DNA of 64,000 nt from Diaphorobacter caeni. GTDB lineage: Bacteria > Pseudomonadota > Gammaproteobacteria > Burkholderiales > Burkholderiaceae_C. Both the position numbers and the translations under genes were made by a program. The stretch is from NCBI RefSeq assembly GCF_015354245.1, contig NZ_JADKYZ010000001.1, forward strand, positions 434,001-498,000. The letters are read 5' to 3'. Below the pieces are notes generated by a model. The model made no database searches. It was not told the origin of the DNA and worked only from the letters and a program-made list of their open reading frames with translations. Numbering within the stretch: position 1 is the stretch's first letter; the number at the start of each line of letters is the position of its first letter. This document shows positions 41,785 to 50,491 of the stretch, in pieces.

Positions 41785-44049
41785 ATGCCCATCTCGCACC
41801 GTCACAGCCTGTTTGCCCTGAGCGCCATCGCTTTCGGTGTTCATGGACTGGCTCAGGCCCAGACATCCGCTCAGCCGGCCCCGACCGCCGTCACCGAAAC
41901 CGCCGCCAGCGTGGTGCTGCCCGAGACCACCGTGCGCGCCACCGCCGAGCAGGAACTGAAGCAGGCGCTGGGCGTGTCGATCATCACGCAGGAGGAACTG
42001 CAGGAGCGGGCACCGGCGAATGACCTCTCCGAGCTGATCCGCACCATGCCCGGCGTGAACCTCACGGGCAACTCGTCGTCGGGCCAGTTCGGCAACAGCC
42101 GCCAGATCGACCTGCGCGGCATGGGCCCCGAGAACACGATGATCATGATCGACGGCAAGCCCGTGCAGTCGCGCAATGCCTCGAAGATGGGCCGCACCGG
42201 CGAGCGCGACACGCGCGGCGATTCCAACTGGGTTCCGGTGGAGGCCATCGAGAGCATCGAGGTCATCCGTGGCCCGGCCGCCGCGCGCTACGGCTCGGGT
42301 GCAGCGGGGGGCGTGGTCAACATCATCACCAAGAAGCCAACCGACAAGCTCGCCGGTTCGGTCACCGTCTACGCCAACAAGCCCGAGCATTCGGAAGAGG
42401 GCAACACCAAGCGCGCCAGCTTCAACCTGTCGGGCCCGGTGGCCGAAAACCTGTCGTTCCGCCTGTTCGGCAACATCGCCAAGACCGACGCCGACGACAC
42501 CTCGCTCAACAGCCATGTCTCCGATCTGGCGCTGGCCCCTGCGGGCCGCGAGGGCGTGCGCAATCGCGACCTGAACGCGCTGCTGCGCTGGGACCTGACG
42601 CCCCAGCAGGTGCTGGAGTTCGAGGCCGGCACCAGCCGTCAGGGCAACATCTATGCGGGCGAGCGCCTGATGAACAGCGACACCAATGCCGCCAACATGC
42701 AGGCCTTGCTCGGTCAGGAAACCAACATCACCCATCGCAATACCGTCGGTCTCACGCACCGCGGCAAGTGGGACTGGGGCACGTCGCGCCTTGTCTTCCA
42801 GTCGGAAAACACGCGCCGTTCGCAATACCCCGTCGGCTTGGCCGGCGGCCCCGAAGGCTCGATCACATCGACCGATCCGGCCAACATGGTCACGTCCAAG
42901 CTGGCCAACTATTTTCTGAACGGCGAAGTCAACACGCCCCTCAGCATCGGCGGCCAGCGCCACATGCTGACCTCGGGCTTTGAATACCGCAACGAGAAGC
43001 TCAACGATCCGGGGGCCAACGCGCAGTCCTCCGTCAGCAATGGCGGCGACGACATCTCGGGCCTGACGGGCAGCGGAACGCGCAGCGGCAAGTCCGACGC
43101 GCAGACATGGGCCTTCTACGTCGAAGACAACTTTGAGCCGATCAAGAACCTGATCTTCACGCCCGGTCTGCGCTTTGATCACCACAGCCAGGCCGGCAGC
43201 AACTGGAGCCCGAGCATCAACGCGACCTACCACCTGACGGATCAGTGGTCGGTCAAGGGCGGCGTGGCGCGCGCGTTCAAGGCGCCGAATCTCTACCAGA
43301 CCAACGTCAACTACCTGTACTACACGCGCGGCCAGGGCTGTCCGCTCAATTCGCCGAATCTGGGCGGCGGCTGCTACATCCGCGGCAATCCTGATCTCAA
43401 GGCCGAGACCAGCGTCAACAAGGAGCTGGGACTGGCGTTCAGCAGTGGCGAAGGTCTGGATGCGAGCCTGACCTACTTCCAGAACGACTACAAGAACAAG
43501 ATCTACGCGGAGATGAACGACGGAACCTCGACCGTGGTCGGCACCACGCAGGTGTTCCAGTGGATGAACGCGAGCCGCGCGGTGGTGCGTGGTTTCGAGG
43601 GTAATCTGACGCTGCCGCTGATCGGCAACCGTGGCGACACCCTCAAGTGGACCAACAACTTCACCTACATGATGAAGAACCACAACAAGGACAACAACCA
43701 GCCCCTGTCCGTGATTCCCAAGTACACGGTGAATTCGACGCTGGACTGGCGCGTGACGCCGGCCTGGTCCACGCAGCTGTTCGCGACGTTCTACGGCCGT
43801 CAGGAGCCGCGCACCATCAACGCCGGTGGCTCGGCCGCCACGGGGGACGCGCTCACGGAGCTGGGCTCGTACGCCACCTTCGGTCTGGGCGCGCAGTACC
43901 AGATCAAGCGCGAATTCTCGGTCAACTTCGGCGTGAACAACATCGGCGACAAGCGCCTGTTCCGCACGGCTTCGAACTCCGCCGGCGGTGCGGCGACCTA
44001 CAACGAGCCGGGCCGCACCTACTACGTGTCGCTCACCGGCAAGTTCTGA
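41785..44049 (+). CDS. TonB-dependent catecholate siderophore receptor (FepA/PfeA-like)
   Basis: This 754-residue outer-membrane receptor has a signal peptide ending near GLAQAQT, a likely TonB-box region at PETTVRATAE, and a plug domain. The plug shows ELIRTMPGVNLTGN, RQIDLRGMGPENTMIMIDGK and EVIRGPAAARYGSGAAGGVV. A 22-strand barrel ends in the expected aromatic residue (YYVSLTGKF). GPENTLILIDGKPV-like sequence and the overall length match the enterobactin receptor group. AAAAAGGA precedes the ATG at 41785. The 3' end overlaps the convergent metallopeptidase gene by 28 bp. Confidence 0.92.
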   Translation: MPISHRHSLFALSAIAFGVHGLAQAQTSAQPAPTAVTETAASVVLPETTVRATAEQELKQALGVSIITQEELQERAPANDLSELIRTMPGVNLTGNSSSGQFGNSRQIDLRGMGPENTMIMIDGKPVQSRNASKMGRTGERDTRGDSNWVPVEAIESIEVIRGPAAARYGSGAAGGVVNIITKKPTDKLAGSVTVYANKPEHSEEGNTKRASFNLSGPVAENLSFRLFGNIAKTDADDTSLNSHVSDLALAPAGREGVRNRDLNALLRWDLTPQQVLEFEAGTSRQGNIYAGERLMNSDTNAANMQALLGQETNITHRNTVGLTHRGKWDWGTSRLVFQSENTRRSQYPVGLAGGPEGSITSTDPANMVTSKLANYFLNGEVNTPLSIGGQRHMLTSGFEYRNEKLNDPGANAQSSVSNGGDDISGLTGSGTRSGKSDAQTWAFYVEDNFEPIKNLIFTPGLRFDHHSQAGSNWSPSINATYHLTDQWSVKGGVARAFKAPNLYQTNVNYLYYTRGQGCPLNSPNLGGGCYIRGNPDLKAETSVNKELGLAFSSGEGLDASLTYFQNDYKNKIYAEMNDGTSTVVGTTQVFQWMNASRAVVRGFEGNLTLPLIGNRGDTLKWTNNFTYMMKNHNKDNNQPLSVIPKYTVNSTLDWRVTPAWSTQLFATFYGRQEPRTINAGGSAATGDALTELGSYATFGLGAQYQIKREFSVNFGVNNIGDKRLFRTASNSAGGAATYNEPGRTYYVSLTGKF

Positions 44050-45221
44050 GCGTGATGGGGTGACGCCATCTGGGCGGCGCTTGCGATGCGCCGCTCGGAG
44101 ATCACCTCGTGCACGAAGCGCATCTTCTCCTGCGCCCGCGCGCTCAGGGCGAACGGGTAGGCGTCGATCTGTCCGAGGCTGCGCGTGAGGCTGTTGAGCA
44201 GCAGCGTGGTCGGCACCAGCGCCGACAGCATGCTCTCGAACGGCGGCGGCGGCATGATGAAGGGATCGATCATCGTGAAGTGCTGATCGCCCAGCGGGCT
44301 CGGCACATTGATCTGCGTGTCAAAGCTCTTGGCGGTCTCCAGCAGATCCACCAGATGCAGATAGTGGGCCCAGGTCTCCGCCCAGTCCTCCCACGGATGG
44401 GCCGTGGCGTAGGCGCTCACGTGCGTGTCGTGCCACTCGGCATCGGGCACGGGCGTGCGCGCATAGTAATTCTGCAGCGCCTGTGCGTAGTCCTGACGTT
44501 CGTCTCCGAACAGCGCGCGGAATTCCTCGAGCAGGCGTGGCTCGCCGCGCGCGATCAGCGCATCCCAGAAATAGTGACCGATCTCGTGCCGCAGGTGACC
44601 GAGCAGCGTGCGGTAGGGCTCGTGGAACGCAAGCCTGCGGCGCACGCGTTCGTCATCGTCGGCCTCGGCCACGTTCAGCGTGATCACGCCGGAGGCATGT
44701 CCGGTGAGCACCGGCGTCGCGCCGGGGAGGTCGGCGAGAAATTCGAAGACCGGGCCGGACTCGCCCGGCAGTGGATCGAGTCCGAGACGGATGTCGATGT
44801 AGTACAGCCGCCGCTTGGCCGACTCGATCTGGCCCCAGCGGCGCACGTTCAGCGGATCGGACAGATCCGGCAGCACGCGGGTGTGCTGGCAGGCGCGGCA
44901 GAGCGCGTCCTCGGGCGTGCCCGGAGTGTGGATGAGCGCGAAATTGCAGGCGCCGTAGCGCGTGCGGTTGGCGCACATCTGGTAGCGCAGATAAGGCGCC
45001 TCCGATTCGCTGACACCGGCGCTCGACGTGTTCTCATGCGTCTCCTGCAGACCCGGGCGGGGCAGGCGTCGCTCGTACAGTCCGCTGCCGTCGCCGCTTT
45101 GAATCAGCGCGACCACGTCCACATGCTCGCGCACGAACGCCAGCGTGCTGCCGCAGTGCACGCACTGAAAGCTTTCGAAGAACACGAGGAAGCCGCAGTG
45201 GCCGCAATGGAAGAGACGCAT
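44022..45221 (-). CDS. Putative zinc-binding metallopeptidase with N-terminal zinc ribbon
   Basis: This 399-residue protein starts with a zinc-ribbon-like CGHCG...CVHCG module (residues 6-24), has a second Cys cluster (CANR, CNFA, CRACQ) around 85-115, and a metallopeptidase motif HEIGHYFWD near residue 215. DDER and DWAETWAHYLHLVD follow. It fits the putative zinc-binding metallo-peptidase family, whose substrate is unknown. It is cytoplasmic (no signal peptide). Its last 28 bp overlap the TonB receptor gene on the other strand. Confidence 0.82.
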   Translation of the reverse strand: MRLFHCGHCGFLVFFESFQCVHCGSTLAFVREHVDVVALIQSGDGSGLYERRLPRPGLQETHENTSSAGVSESEAPYLRYQMCANRTRYGACNFALIHTPGTPEDALCRACQHTRVLPDLSDPLNVRRWGQIESAKRRLYYIDIRLGLDPLPGESGPVFEFLADLPGATPVLTGHASGVITLNVAEADDDERVRRRLAFHEPYRTLLGHLRHEIGHYFWDALIARGEPRLLEEFRALFGDERQDYAQALQNYYARTPVPDAEWHDTHVSAYATAHPWEDWAETWAHYLHLVDLLETAKSFDTQINVPSPLGDQHFTMIDPFIMPPPPFESMLSALVPTTLLLNSLTRSLGQIDAYPFALSARAQEKMRFVHEVISERRIASAAQMASPHHAQNLPVSDT

Positions 45222-45321
45222 GGTCGGGCATTGTGCCGTGAGTGGCGAAAGTTTTCAGCGGGCCGGATGTGGCAACGCCGCCCAGTGTCGGGGGCGGCGT
45301 CGGGGATGTGTGGGTCTGCGT

Positions 45322-45352
45322 GCTTACGGGCTTACGGGCTTACGGGCTTACG
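45322..45352. repeat. Octanucleotide tandem repeat at the BON gene 3' end
   Basis: Four units of GGCTTACG (first one partial) run over the stop codon of the BON-domain gene. On the minus strand each unit supplies a TAA, so length changes would mainly alter the 3' untranslated part. Confidence 0.75.
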
Positions 45353-45665
45353 GACGCACGACGATGCTGTTGCGCACTTCGCGAACGCCCTTGGTGGTGC
45401 GGGCGATGGACTGGGCCTGGTCCTTTTCGGCCTGCGACTTGGCGAACCCGGAGAGCTGCACGGTGCCGTTGAGCGTCTCCACGCTGATCGAGGTGGCCGC
45501 CACGGTCTTGTCCTCAGCGAACTTGGCCTTCACGGCAGCGGTGATGCCGGCATCATCCACGTACTCGCCAACGGATTGCTGGTCACGCGCAACCGAGCAG
45601 CCGGTCGCGGTGACGATGGTCACGCCTGCCATGGCGGCAAAAGTGAGTGCTCGAACATATTTCAT
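45348..45665 (-). CDS. BON-domain periplasmic lipoprotein
   Basis: This 105-residue protein has a lipoprotein signal (VTIVTATGCSVARD) and one BON domain: DDAGITAAVKAKFAEDK, ISVETLNGTVQLSGFAKS and AQSIARTTKGVREVRNSIVV. BON proteins associate with membranes and are often induced by osmotic stress. The minus-strand start has GAGGAGTCC upstream. It lies next to DUF883 and DUF1328 genes in the same orientation, a common stress/envelope grouping. Confidence 0.9.
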   Translation of the reverse strand: MKYVRALTFAAMAGVTIVTATGCSVARDQQSVGEYVDDAGITAAVKAKFAEDKTVAATSISVETLNGTVQLSGFAKSQAEKDQAQSIARTTKGVREVRNSIVVRP

Positions 45666-45805
45666 GGTGGACTCCTCTTGTGAAAACAGGGATAGAACAG
45701 CAGCGGATCGACGGTGATTCGGCTCTGGTGCGATGCCTTGATCACCTGGGTCGTCGACCGATGTGACCAGTGCCGGCGAGGGCGCTGGTCACGCAGCGGC
45801 GAGGC

Positions 45806-46207
45806 TCAGCGGTCGTCGCCGCGACCACGCGCCAGCATCACCAGCACGGCGGCGGCCGCACCTGCCGCGGCCGCGATCATCAGCGACTTGGCGGGTTGCT
45901 CCTGCACATACTGGTTGGTGGCGTCGGCGGCCTGGTGGAACTGGCGGCGAGCGCGCTGGCTCGAATCGGCCATGTAGTTGATGCCGCGATTGGCAAACTC
46001 CTGAGCGCGTGCGGCGAGGTCTTCAATGCGCGAGCTTGCGCGCAGTTGCTCGTCCCATTCGTCCAGCGTTTCCTCTGCCTGATCCAGCGCCTTGTTGGCG
46101 GCTCGGCGCGTGGTGTACGCCGCCTGCTTGGCGGAGTCCAGCGCGTCCTCGGCCGCTCCCTTGGCAGCATCGGCAACATTCTCGGCAGCCTTGTGCAAAT
46201 CGCTCAT
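45806..46207 (-). CDS. DUF883 (ElaB/YqjD-like) membrane-anchored protein
   Basis: This 133-residue protein has an Ala/Lys/Glu-rich amphipathic coiled-coil body (AAENVADAAKGAAEDALDSA...) and a C-terminal membrane helix (SLMIAAAAGAAAAVLVMLA) followed by a charged end. Relatives bind ribosomes and localise to the inner membrane in stationary phase. GAAAGGAAA precedes the ATG at 46207. Confidence 0.85.
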   Translation of the reverse strand: MSDLHKAAENVADAAKGAAEDALDSAKQAAYTTRRAANKALDQAEETLDEWDEQLRASSRIEDLAARAQEFANRGINYMADSSQRARRQFHQAADATNQYVQEQPAKSLMIAAAAGAAAAVLVMLARGRGDDR

Positions 46208-46315
46208 TGAATTTCCTTTCGTTGTAGTGCTGCGGTCGTGCATGCTCCTCGTCGCATGTACTTGCAGTGACGGATTGGAGACCGGATATCGCGAATCCGT
46301 TCCCGCGCTTCATTG

Positions 46316-46480
46316 TCATTTTCGGTTGATCAGCCCCATGACGAAGGTGATGACCGCGATCACGATGAAGACAAAGAACAGGATCTTTGCGATACCGACT
46401 GCGCCAGAGGCGATCCCGCCGAATCCGAACAGGGCCGCCACCAGTGCAATCACCAGAAATACTACTGCGTAATGGAGCAT
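46316..46480 (-). CDS. DUF1328 small membrane protein (54 aa)
   Basis: This short gene encodes [36 protein letters not shown], a second helix and the ending MGLINRK. That is the DUF1328 (YtjA-like) pattern of two hydrophobic segments. It is co-oriented with the DUF883 and BON genes. Function is unknown, with stress association by context. Confidence 0.9.
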   Translation of the reverse strand: MLHYAVVFLVIALVAALFGFGGIASGAVGIAKILFFVFIVIAVITFVMGLINRK

Positions 46481-46695
46481 ATTCACATCCTTGCATGGGT
46501 ATCGTCACAAGCTGTTGAAATCAACAGCGCATGAAACCACTTTATGGCAGCGATGTGGAGGGCTTGGCCGGTGTGGGGCGCTTGCGTCTGTAGGATCAGG
46601 GCTGACAAGGTGGCGCGGACGGCGACTCGCGCACGGCTTTTGTCGCGGCGCATACGCCCCGCACGGCCCATGGGAATGCAGCCGCGAAGAGGCTC

Positions 46696-46712
46696 AGAGC
46701 GTGTTGACGATC
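46696..46712. repeat. Isolated end of the 163-bp repeat element
   Basis: AGAGCGTGTTGACGATC is identical to the left 17 bp of the element at 10943-11105. The matching stops there, and no second end is seen nearby. It overlaps the stop codon of the sensor kinase gene by two bases. Confidence 0.55.
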
Positions 46713-48051
46713 AAGCGCTGTGGGGCAGGGTGGCGGATACCAGCGTGCCCTCGCCGGGGTTGGAAGTGACGGTGAGACGCCCGCCCGCCGCCTCCACGCG
46801 GTGATGCATGCCGGCGAGGCCGTGCGCCGTGGGCGAGACCATGTGCGTATCAAAGCCCGAACCGTTGTCGCGGACCTGCACGGTGACATGCGTGGGGTAG
46901 TCGTGCACGGTGATCAGCACCTTGCTCGCGTTCGCGTACTTGCTGATGTTGGTGAGAGATTCCTGTATCAGTCGGTAAACGGTCAACTGCATGAATTCGG
47001 AGAGCTGAACGGACTCCAGGTTCACATCCACCTCGATCTTGGAGCGCTCGGCGAATTCGTGCGTGAGGATCTCCAGCGTGGCCGTGAGGCCGAGATTGGA
47101 GAGCGAGGAGGGGCGCAGATCCTCGATGATGCGGCGCTTGAGCGCGATGACGCTGTTGAGCGTCTCCACGAGGTGATTGAGGCGCTCGGAGACTTCGGGC
47201 TGCTCGAGGTTCACGCGTGAACGCAGTCGCGCCACGTCGAGCTTGGCGGCCGTGAGCAGCGCACCGAGCTCGTCGTGCAGTTCGCGCGCGAGATGCCCGC
47301 GTTCCTCTTCACGCACCTGCTGCAGGTGCGTGGCGAGCTTGCCGAGCGAGGCGGTGCGCTCGCGCACCAGCTGCTCGAGCTGGCTGCGCTCGCGGGCCTG
47401 CACTTCCTTCTCGCGCTCGTCGGCTTCCTGCAGCGCCTCGGCCTTGCGCAGGTACATGTAGAACGCCAGCAGACCAATGGTCGCGACTGCCGCGATGCCG
47501 ATGCGCGAGAGCATCAGTGAATGCGTGATTTCGTCGTTGCTGCTCTCCGCACGCTGGATGGTTCGCTGGGTCATGCGCTCCGCGGTCGTGCGGATCGCTT
47601 CCATGTGCTTGAGCCCGACGTCGGTGGTGACCACGAACTTCCATGCATCGTCGTTGCCGCTGCGGCGCAGCTGCAGGCTCAGGTCCAGCTCGGAGATGCG
47701 GCGCGCGATCTGGCTCGAGAGCTCGGTGAAGTCGCGGCTGTCCTCGGGGCTGCTCTGGAGCAGGCCATGCAGCCGGTTGATGTCGTGCTCGATGTTCTTG
47801 GCACTGGCCGCGTAAGGCTCGATGTACTGCGCGTTGCCGGTCAGCAGATAGCCGCGCAGCCCACTCTCGATGCTGAGCATTTCGCGCACCAGCCGCTCCA
47901 GCGTGCGGCGCGTGGTCTGGGCTTTCTCCAGGCTCTGGATGGCGGTGTGGGATGCAAAATATCCAACCTCATTGACGGCCACCAGCACGACAGCGGCCAA
48001 CAGAGCCAGCAGCATGTTGATGGACATTCTGGTGAGGGGAAACTTGCGCAT
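46711..48051 (-). CDS. NarX/DegS-type sensor histidine kinase with CHASE3-like sensor
   Basis: This 446-residue kinase has two membrane helices flanking a periplasmic helical sensor. That region resembles CHASE3 (KAQTTRRTLERLVREMLSIESGLRGYLLTG, 40-190). A coiled coil, a HisKA_3 dimerisation domain with the phospho-acceptor in ARELHDELGALLTAAK, and an HATPase_c domain (QESLTNISKYANAS, VRDNGSGFD) follow. The start at 48051 has AGGA upstream. It is divergent from a NarL-type regulator gene and is its likely partner. Confidence 0.9.
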   Translation of the reverse strand: MRKFPLTRMSINMLLALLAAVVLVAVNEVGYFASHTAIQSLEKAQTTRRTLERLVREMLSIESGLRGYLLTGNAQYIEPYAASAKNIEHDINRLHGLLQSSPEDSRDFTELSSQIARRISELDLSLQLRRSGNDDAWKFVVTTDVGLKHMEAIRTTAERMTQRTIQRAESSNDEITHSLMLSRIGIAAVATIGLLAFYMYLRKAEALQEADEREKEVQARERSQLEQLVRERTASLGKLATHLQQVREEERGHLARELHDELGALLTAAKLDVARLRSRVNLEQPEVSERLNHLVETLNSVIALKRRIIEDLRPSSLSNLGLTATLEILTHEFAERSKIEVDVNLESVQLSEFMQLTVYRLIQESLTNISKYANASKVLITVHDYPTHVTVQVRDNGSGFDTHMVSPTAHGLAGMHHRVEAAGGRLTVTSNPGEGTLVSATLPHSA

Positions 48052-48212
48052 GGATGTTAATCCTAGTAACACAATTGAAAGAAACACCTATAACGCTGCG
48101 CGCATCCATGGCATCATTCAATTGACTTGGCTTTATATTGCGTTTCAATAGTAGTCGCTATTTCATTCATCGAATGAGTGGCCTTGGCCGGTCTCATTCA
48201 GAAAGTACGAGA

Positions 48213-48845
48213 ATGATCAGAGTTGGAATCGTGGACGATCACGCGATTGTCCGTTCGGGTTTGAAGCAGTTCTTGTCGGAGCACGTTGATTTGCGTGTCG
48301 TCGCAGAAGCCGCGAATGGCCGCGAAGCCATCGACTTGATCCGTGCGCATGAAATCGACGTGCTGGTCATGGATCTGGCCATGCCGGGACAAAGCGGCAT
48401 TGACGCGCTGGCCATGCTGCGTGCCAAGGCGCCTAACATGGGCATTCTCATCCTGAGCGGCTATCCGGAAGAGCATTACGCGATCAACCTGATCCGTCAG
48501 GGCGCGAGCGGTTACCTCAACAAGGAATGCGACCCCAAGGAAATCGTGGAGGCCATCCGCACCATCGCGCTGGGTCGTCGCTACCTCACGCCTGCGGTGG
48601 CCGACCTGCTCGCCCAGCAGCTCAACCGCAAGGACAATGCGCCGCCGCATGAGCAGCTGTCGGAACGCGAGTTCCAGGTGTTTCTGAAGCTGGCGCGCGG
48701 AGAAACCGCGGGAGACATCGCCAAGTCCCTCTCGCTGAGCGTGAAGACCGTGAGCACCTATCGCACCCGCCTGATGGAGAAACTCGGGCTCTCCTCCAAC
48801 AGCGATCTCACCTACTACGCCCTCAAAAACAAGCTGATCGATTGA
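48213..48845 (+). CDS. NarL/FixJ-type response regulator
   Basis: This 210-residue regulator has a receiver domain (VGIVDDHAIVRSGLKQFL, phospho-acceptor Asp in VLVMDLAMPGQ, Lys in SGYLNKE). A C-terminal LuxR-type helix-turn-helix follows (LSEREFQVFLKLARGETAGD, SVKTVSTYRTRLMEKLGL). The ATG at 48213 begins the receiver; a longer frame to 48138 is unlikely. Partner of the divergent HisKA_3 kinase. Confidence 0.92.
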   Translation: MIRVGIVDDHAIVRSGLKQFLSEHVDLRVVAEAANGREAIDLIRAHEIDVLVMDLAMPGQSGIDALAMLRAKAPNMGILILSGYPEEHYAINLIRQGASGYLNKECDPKEIVEAIRTIALGRRYLTPAVADLLAQQLNRKDNAPPHEQLSEREFQVFLKLARGETAGDIAKSLSLSVKTVSTYRTRLMEKLGLSSNSDLTYYALKNKLID

Positions 48846-48942
48846 TTCGGTTTTTTCGTGGGGCTCATGCGAAGCCTGAGGCTTTGATGCTTCGATGGGG
48901 CAGTCGTTCTCATGCGGCAATGCAGGCCAAGTTCTTCTGCGA

Positions 48943-49341
48943 TCAGGACAGCTTGCGGGATTCCACGTGGGTGCGGCCGTGCTCTCGGCAGTAGTCAACT
49001 AGGGCCTCGATTTCGTTGGACTTGTCGAAGACGGCATCGACTCCCAGCTGGGCGCAGCGCATGCGCACATCGGGTGTGGCGTAGTTGCTGAGCACGATCA
49101 TCTTCTGGGATTTGTCGCGCTTGCGGCAGGCTTCGAGAACGCCGAGGCCGCTGCCCTGGCGCAGAAACAGGTCGATGATGGCGAGGTCCCAACTGGCGGG
49201 GTTCGACGTCAACCACGCCTTGCCGGCGTCTTCCGTTTCGGCCATGCCAATGGCCTCGACATCGGCCAGCTCTTCCAGCGCGCCGATGAGGTTTTCGCGA
49301 ATGGTCGCGTTGTCTTCCACAATGTAAGTCCGCAATTTCAC
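48943..49341 (-). CDS. Stand-alone receiver-domain response regulator
   Basis: This protein of about 132 residues is a single CheY-like receiver: LRTYIVEDNATIRENLIGAL, phospho-acceptor Asp in DLAIIDLFLRQGSG, MIVLSNYATPD and the conserved Lys in VFDKSNEIE. No output domain follows. The GTG start at 49341 puts the receiver strand at the usual place; a GTG at 49395 would add 18 residues. It is convergent with the NarL-type gene and may share the upstream kinase. Confidence 0.82.
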   Translation of the reverse strand: MKLRTYIVEDNATIRENLIGALEELADVEAIGMAETEDAGKAWLTSNPASWDLAIIDLFLRQGSGLGVLEACRKRDKSQKMIVLSNYATPDVRMRCAQLGVDAVFDKSNEIEALVDYCREHGRTHVESRKLS

Positions 49342-49482
49342 GTCTGCCCAGATGAAGTCGATTTCCAATCGTGTCGCGTTCTTTTTGCTGACCACGGGAC
49401 GGCGAAACGCGCAGGGGTTACTTTACGTGTCGGCTGCGTGACATTTTGCCAGCGTCAGGATGCAGGACGCGTCGGAAAGCGC

Positions 49483-50253
49483 CTACTTGCCGGTGCCGGC
49501 GGCTGAGGCAGCACAAACTTTGCACTCGGGGTCGCGGGCGGTGCGCATTTCGGTCCAGCGCATGCTGCGGCCGTCGAGCATCAGCAGGCGCCCGGTGAGC
49601 GGCTGGCCCGCCGTCTCGACGATCAGCTTGAGCGCTTCGGCCGCCTGCATCGAGCCGATGATGCTGACCATGGGCGCAAACACCCCCATGGTTGAGCATT
49701 GCACCTCCTCGAACTCGTCATCGGGCGAGAACAGGCAGGCGTAGCAGGGCGACGTGTCGCTGCGGGGATCGAAGACGCTGATCTGGCCGTCCATGCGGAT
49801 GGCGGCGCCGGCCACGAGCGGCTTGCGTGCCTTGACGCAGGCGGCGTTGATCGCGTGGCGGGTCCTGTAGTTGTCGGTGCAGTCGAGCACGACGGTGGCG
49901 TCCTCCACGAGCCGCGAGAGGGCATCGGCGTCCACGCGCGCGCGCACGGTGCGCACGTCCACGCCGGGGTTGATGGCCAGCATGGCGACCTTGGCCGACT
50001 CCACCTTGTCCATGCCCACGCGCTCGGTGGTGTGGGCGATCTGGCGCTGCAGATTGGTGAGGTCCACCTGATCGTCGTCGACCAGCGTGACGCGGCCCAC
50101 GCCTGCTGCCGCGAGAATCAGCGCCACGGGGGAGCCGAGGCCGCCCGCGCCGATCACGAGGGCGTGTGCGGCGAGAATGCGCTCCTGGCCCTCGATGCCG
50201 ATGTCGTCGAGCATGATGTGGCGGGAGTAGCGCAGGAGTTGGTCGTCGTTCAT
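49483..50253 (-). CDS. ThiF/MoeB/HesA-family adenylyltransferase
   Basis: This 256-residue E1-like enzyme adenylates the C-terminus of a sulfur-carrier protein (MoaD or ThiS). It has RYSRHIMLDDIGIEGQERI, the ATP site GAGGLGSPVALILAA, DDDQVDLTNLQRQ, the DCTDNYRTRHAIN segment, the Cys in EVQCSTMGVFAPM, and zinc CxxC pairs (CYAC, CKVC). Without moaD/moaE or thiS nearby, MoeB and ThiF cannot be separated. It lies downstream of ctpA on the same strand. Confidence 0.9.
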   Translation of the reverse strand: MNDDQLLRYSRHIMLDDIGIEGQERILAAHALVIGAGGLGSPVALILAAAGVGRVTLVDDDQVDLTNLQRQIAHTTERVGMDKVESAKVAMLAINPGVDVRTVRARVDADALSRLVEDATVVLDCTDNYRTRHAINAACVKARKPLVAGAAIRMDGQISVFDPRSDTSPCYACLFSPDDEFEEVQCSTMGVFAPMVSIIGSMQAAEALKLIVETAGQPLTGRLLMLDGRSMRWTEMRTARDPECKVCAASAAGTGK

Positions 50254-50427
50254 CGGGTTGCAGTCATCGTCGAGAGATGGTTCTTCGCAAGATTGTCGGA
50301 CGTCGAGCGCGACGCTGCCTCACGAGATGGCCCATCTTGTTGTGGTGGCGCTCGTTCGGACGCCCAGTGCGCTTAGTTGGCCCGCTCCTGAATCCTAGGT
50401 GCTTGGCCATTCCGTGATGTACCAGCA

Positions 50428-50453
50428 AAAAGGCCGGGAGGAACCGGCCTTTT
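50428..50453. terminator. Bidirectional rho-independent terminator after ctpA
   Basis: A perfect 10-bp stem AAAAGGCCGG / CCGGCCTTTT with a 6-nt loop has T-rich sequence on both strands. It lies 38 bp past the ctpA stop on the minus strand. Confidence 0.9.
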
Positions 50454-50491
50454 CTTTGTTCAGCGCATTGACGTTTCCGTCAACGCGTCGT

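Noticed and set aside
41755-43683. 642-codon frame opposite the TonB receptor
   Set aside because: Shadow of a receptor with complete plug and barrel motifs.
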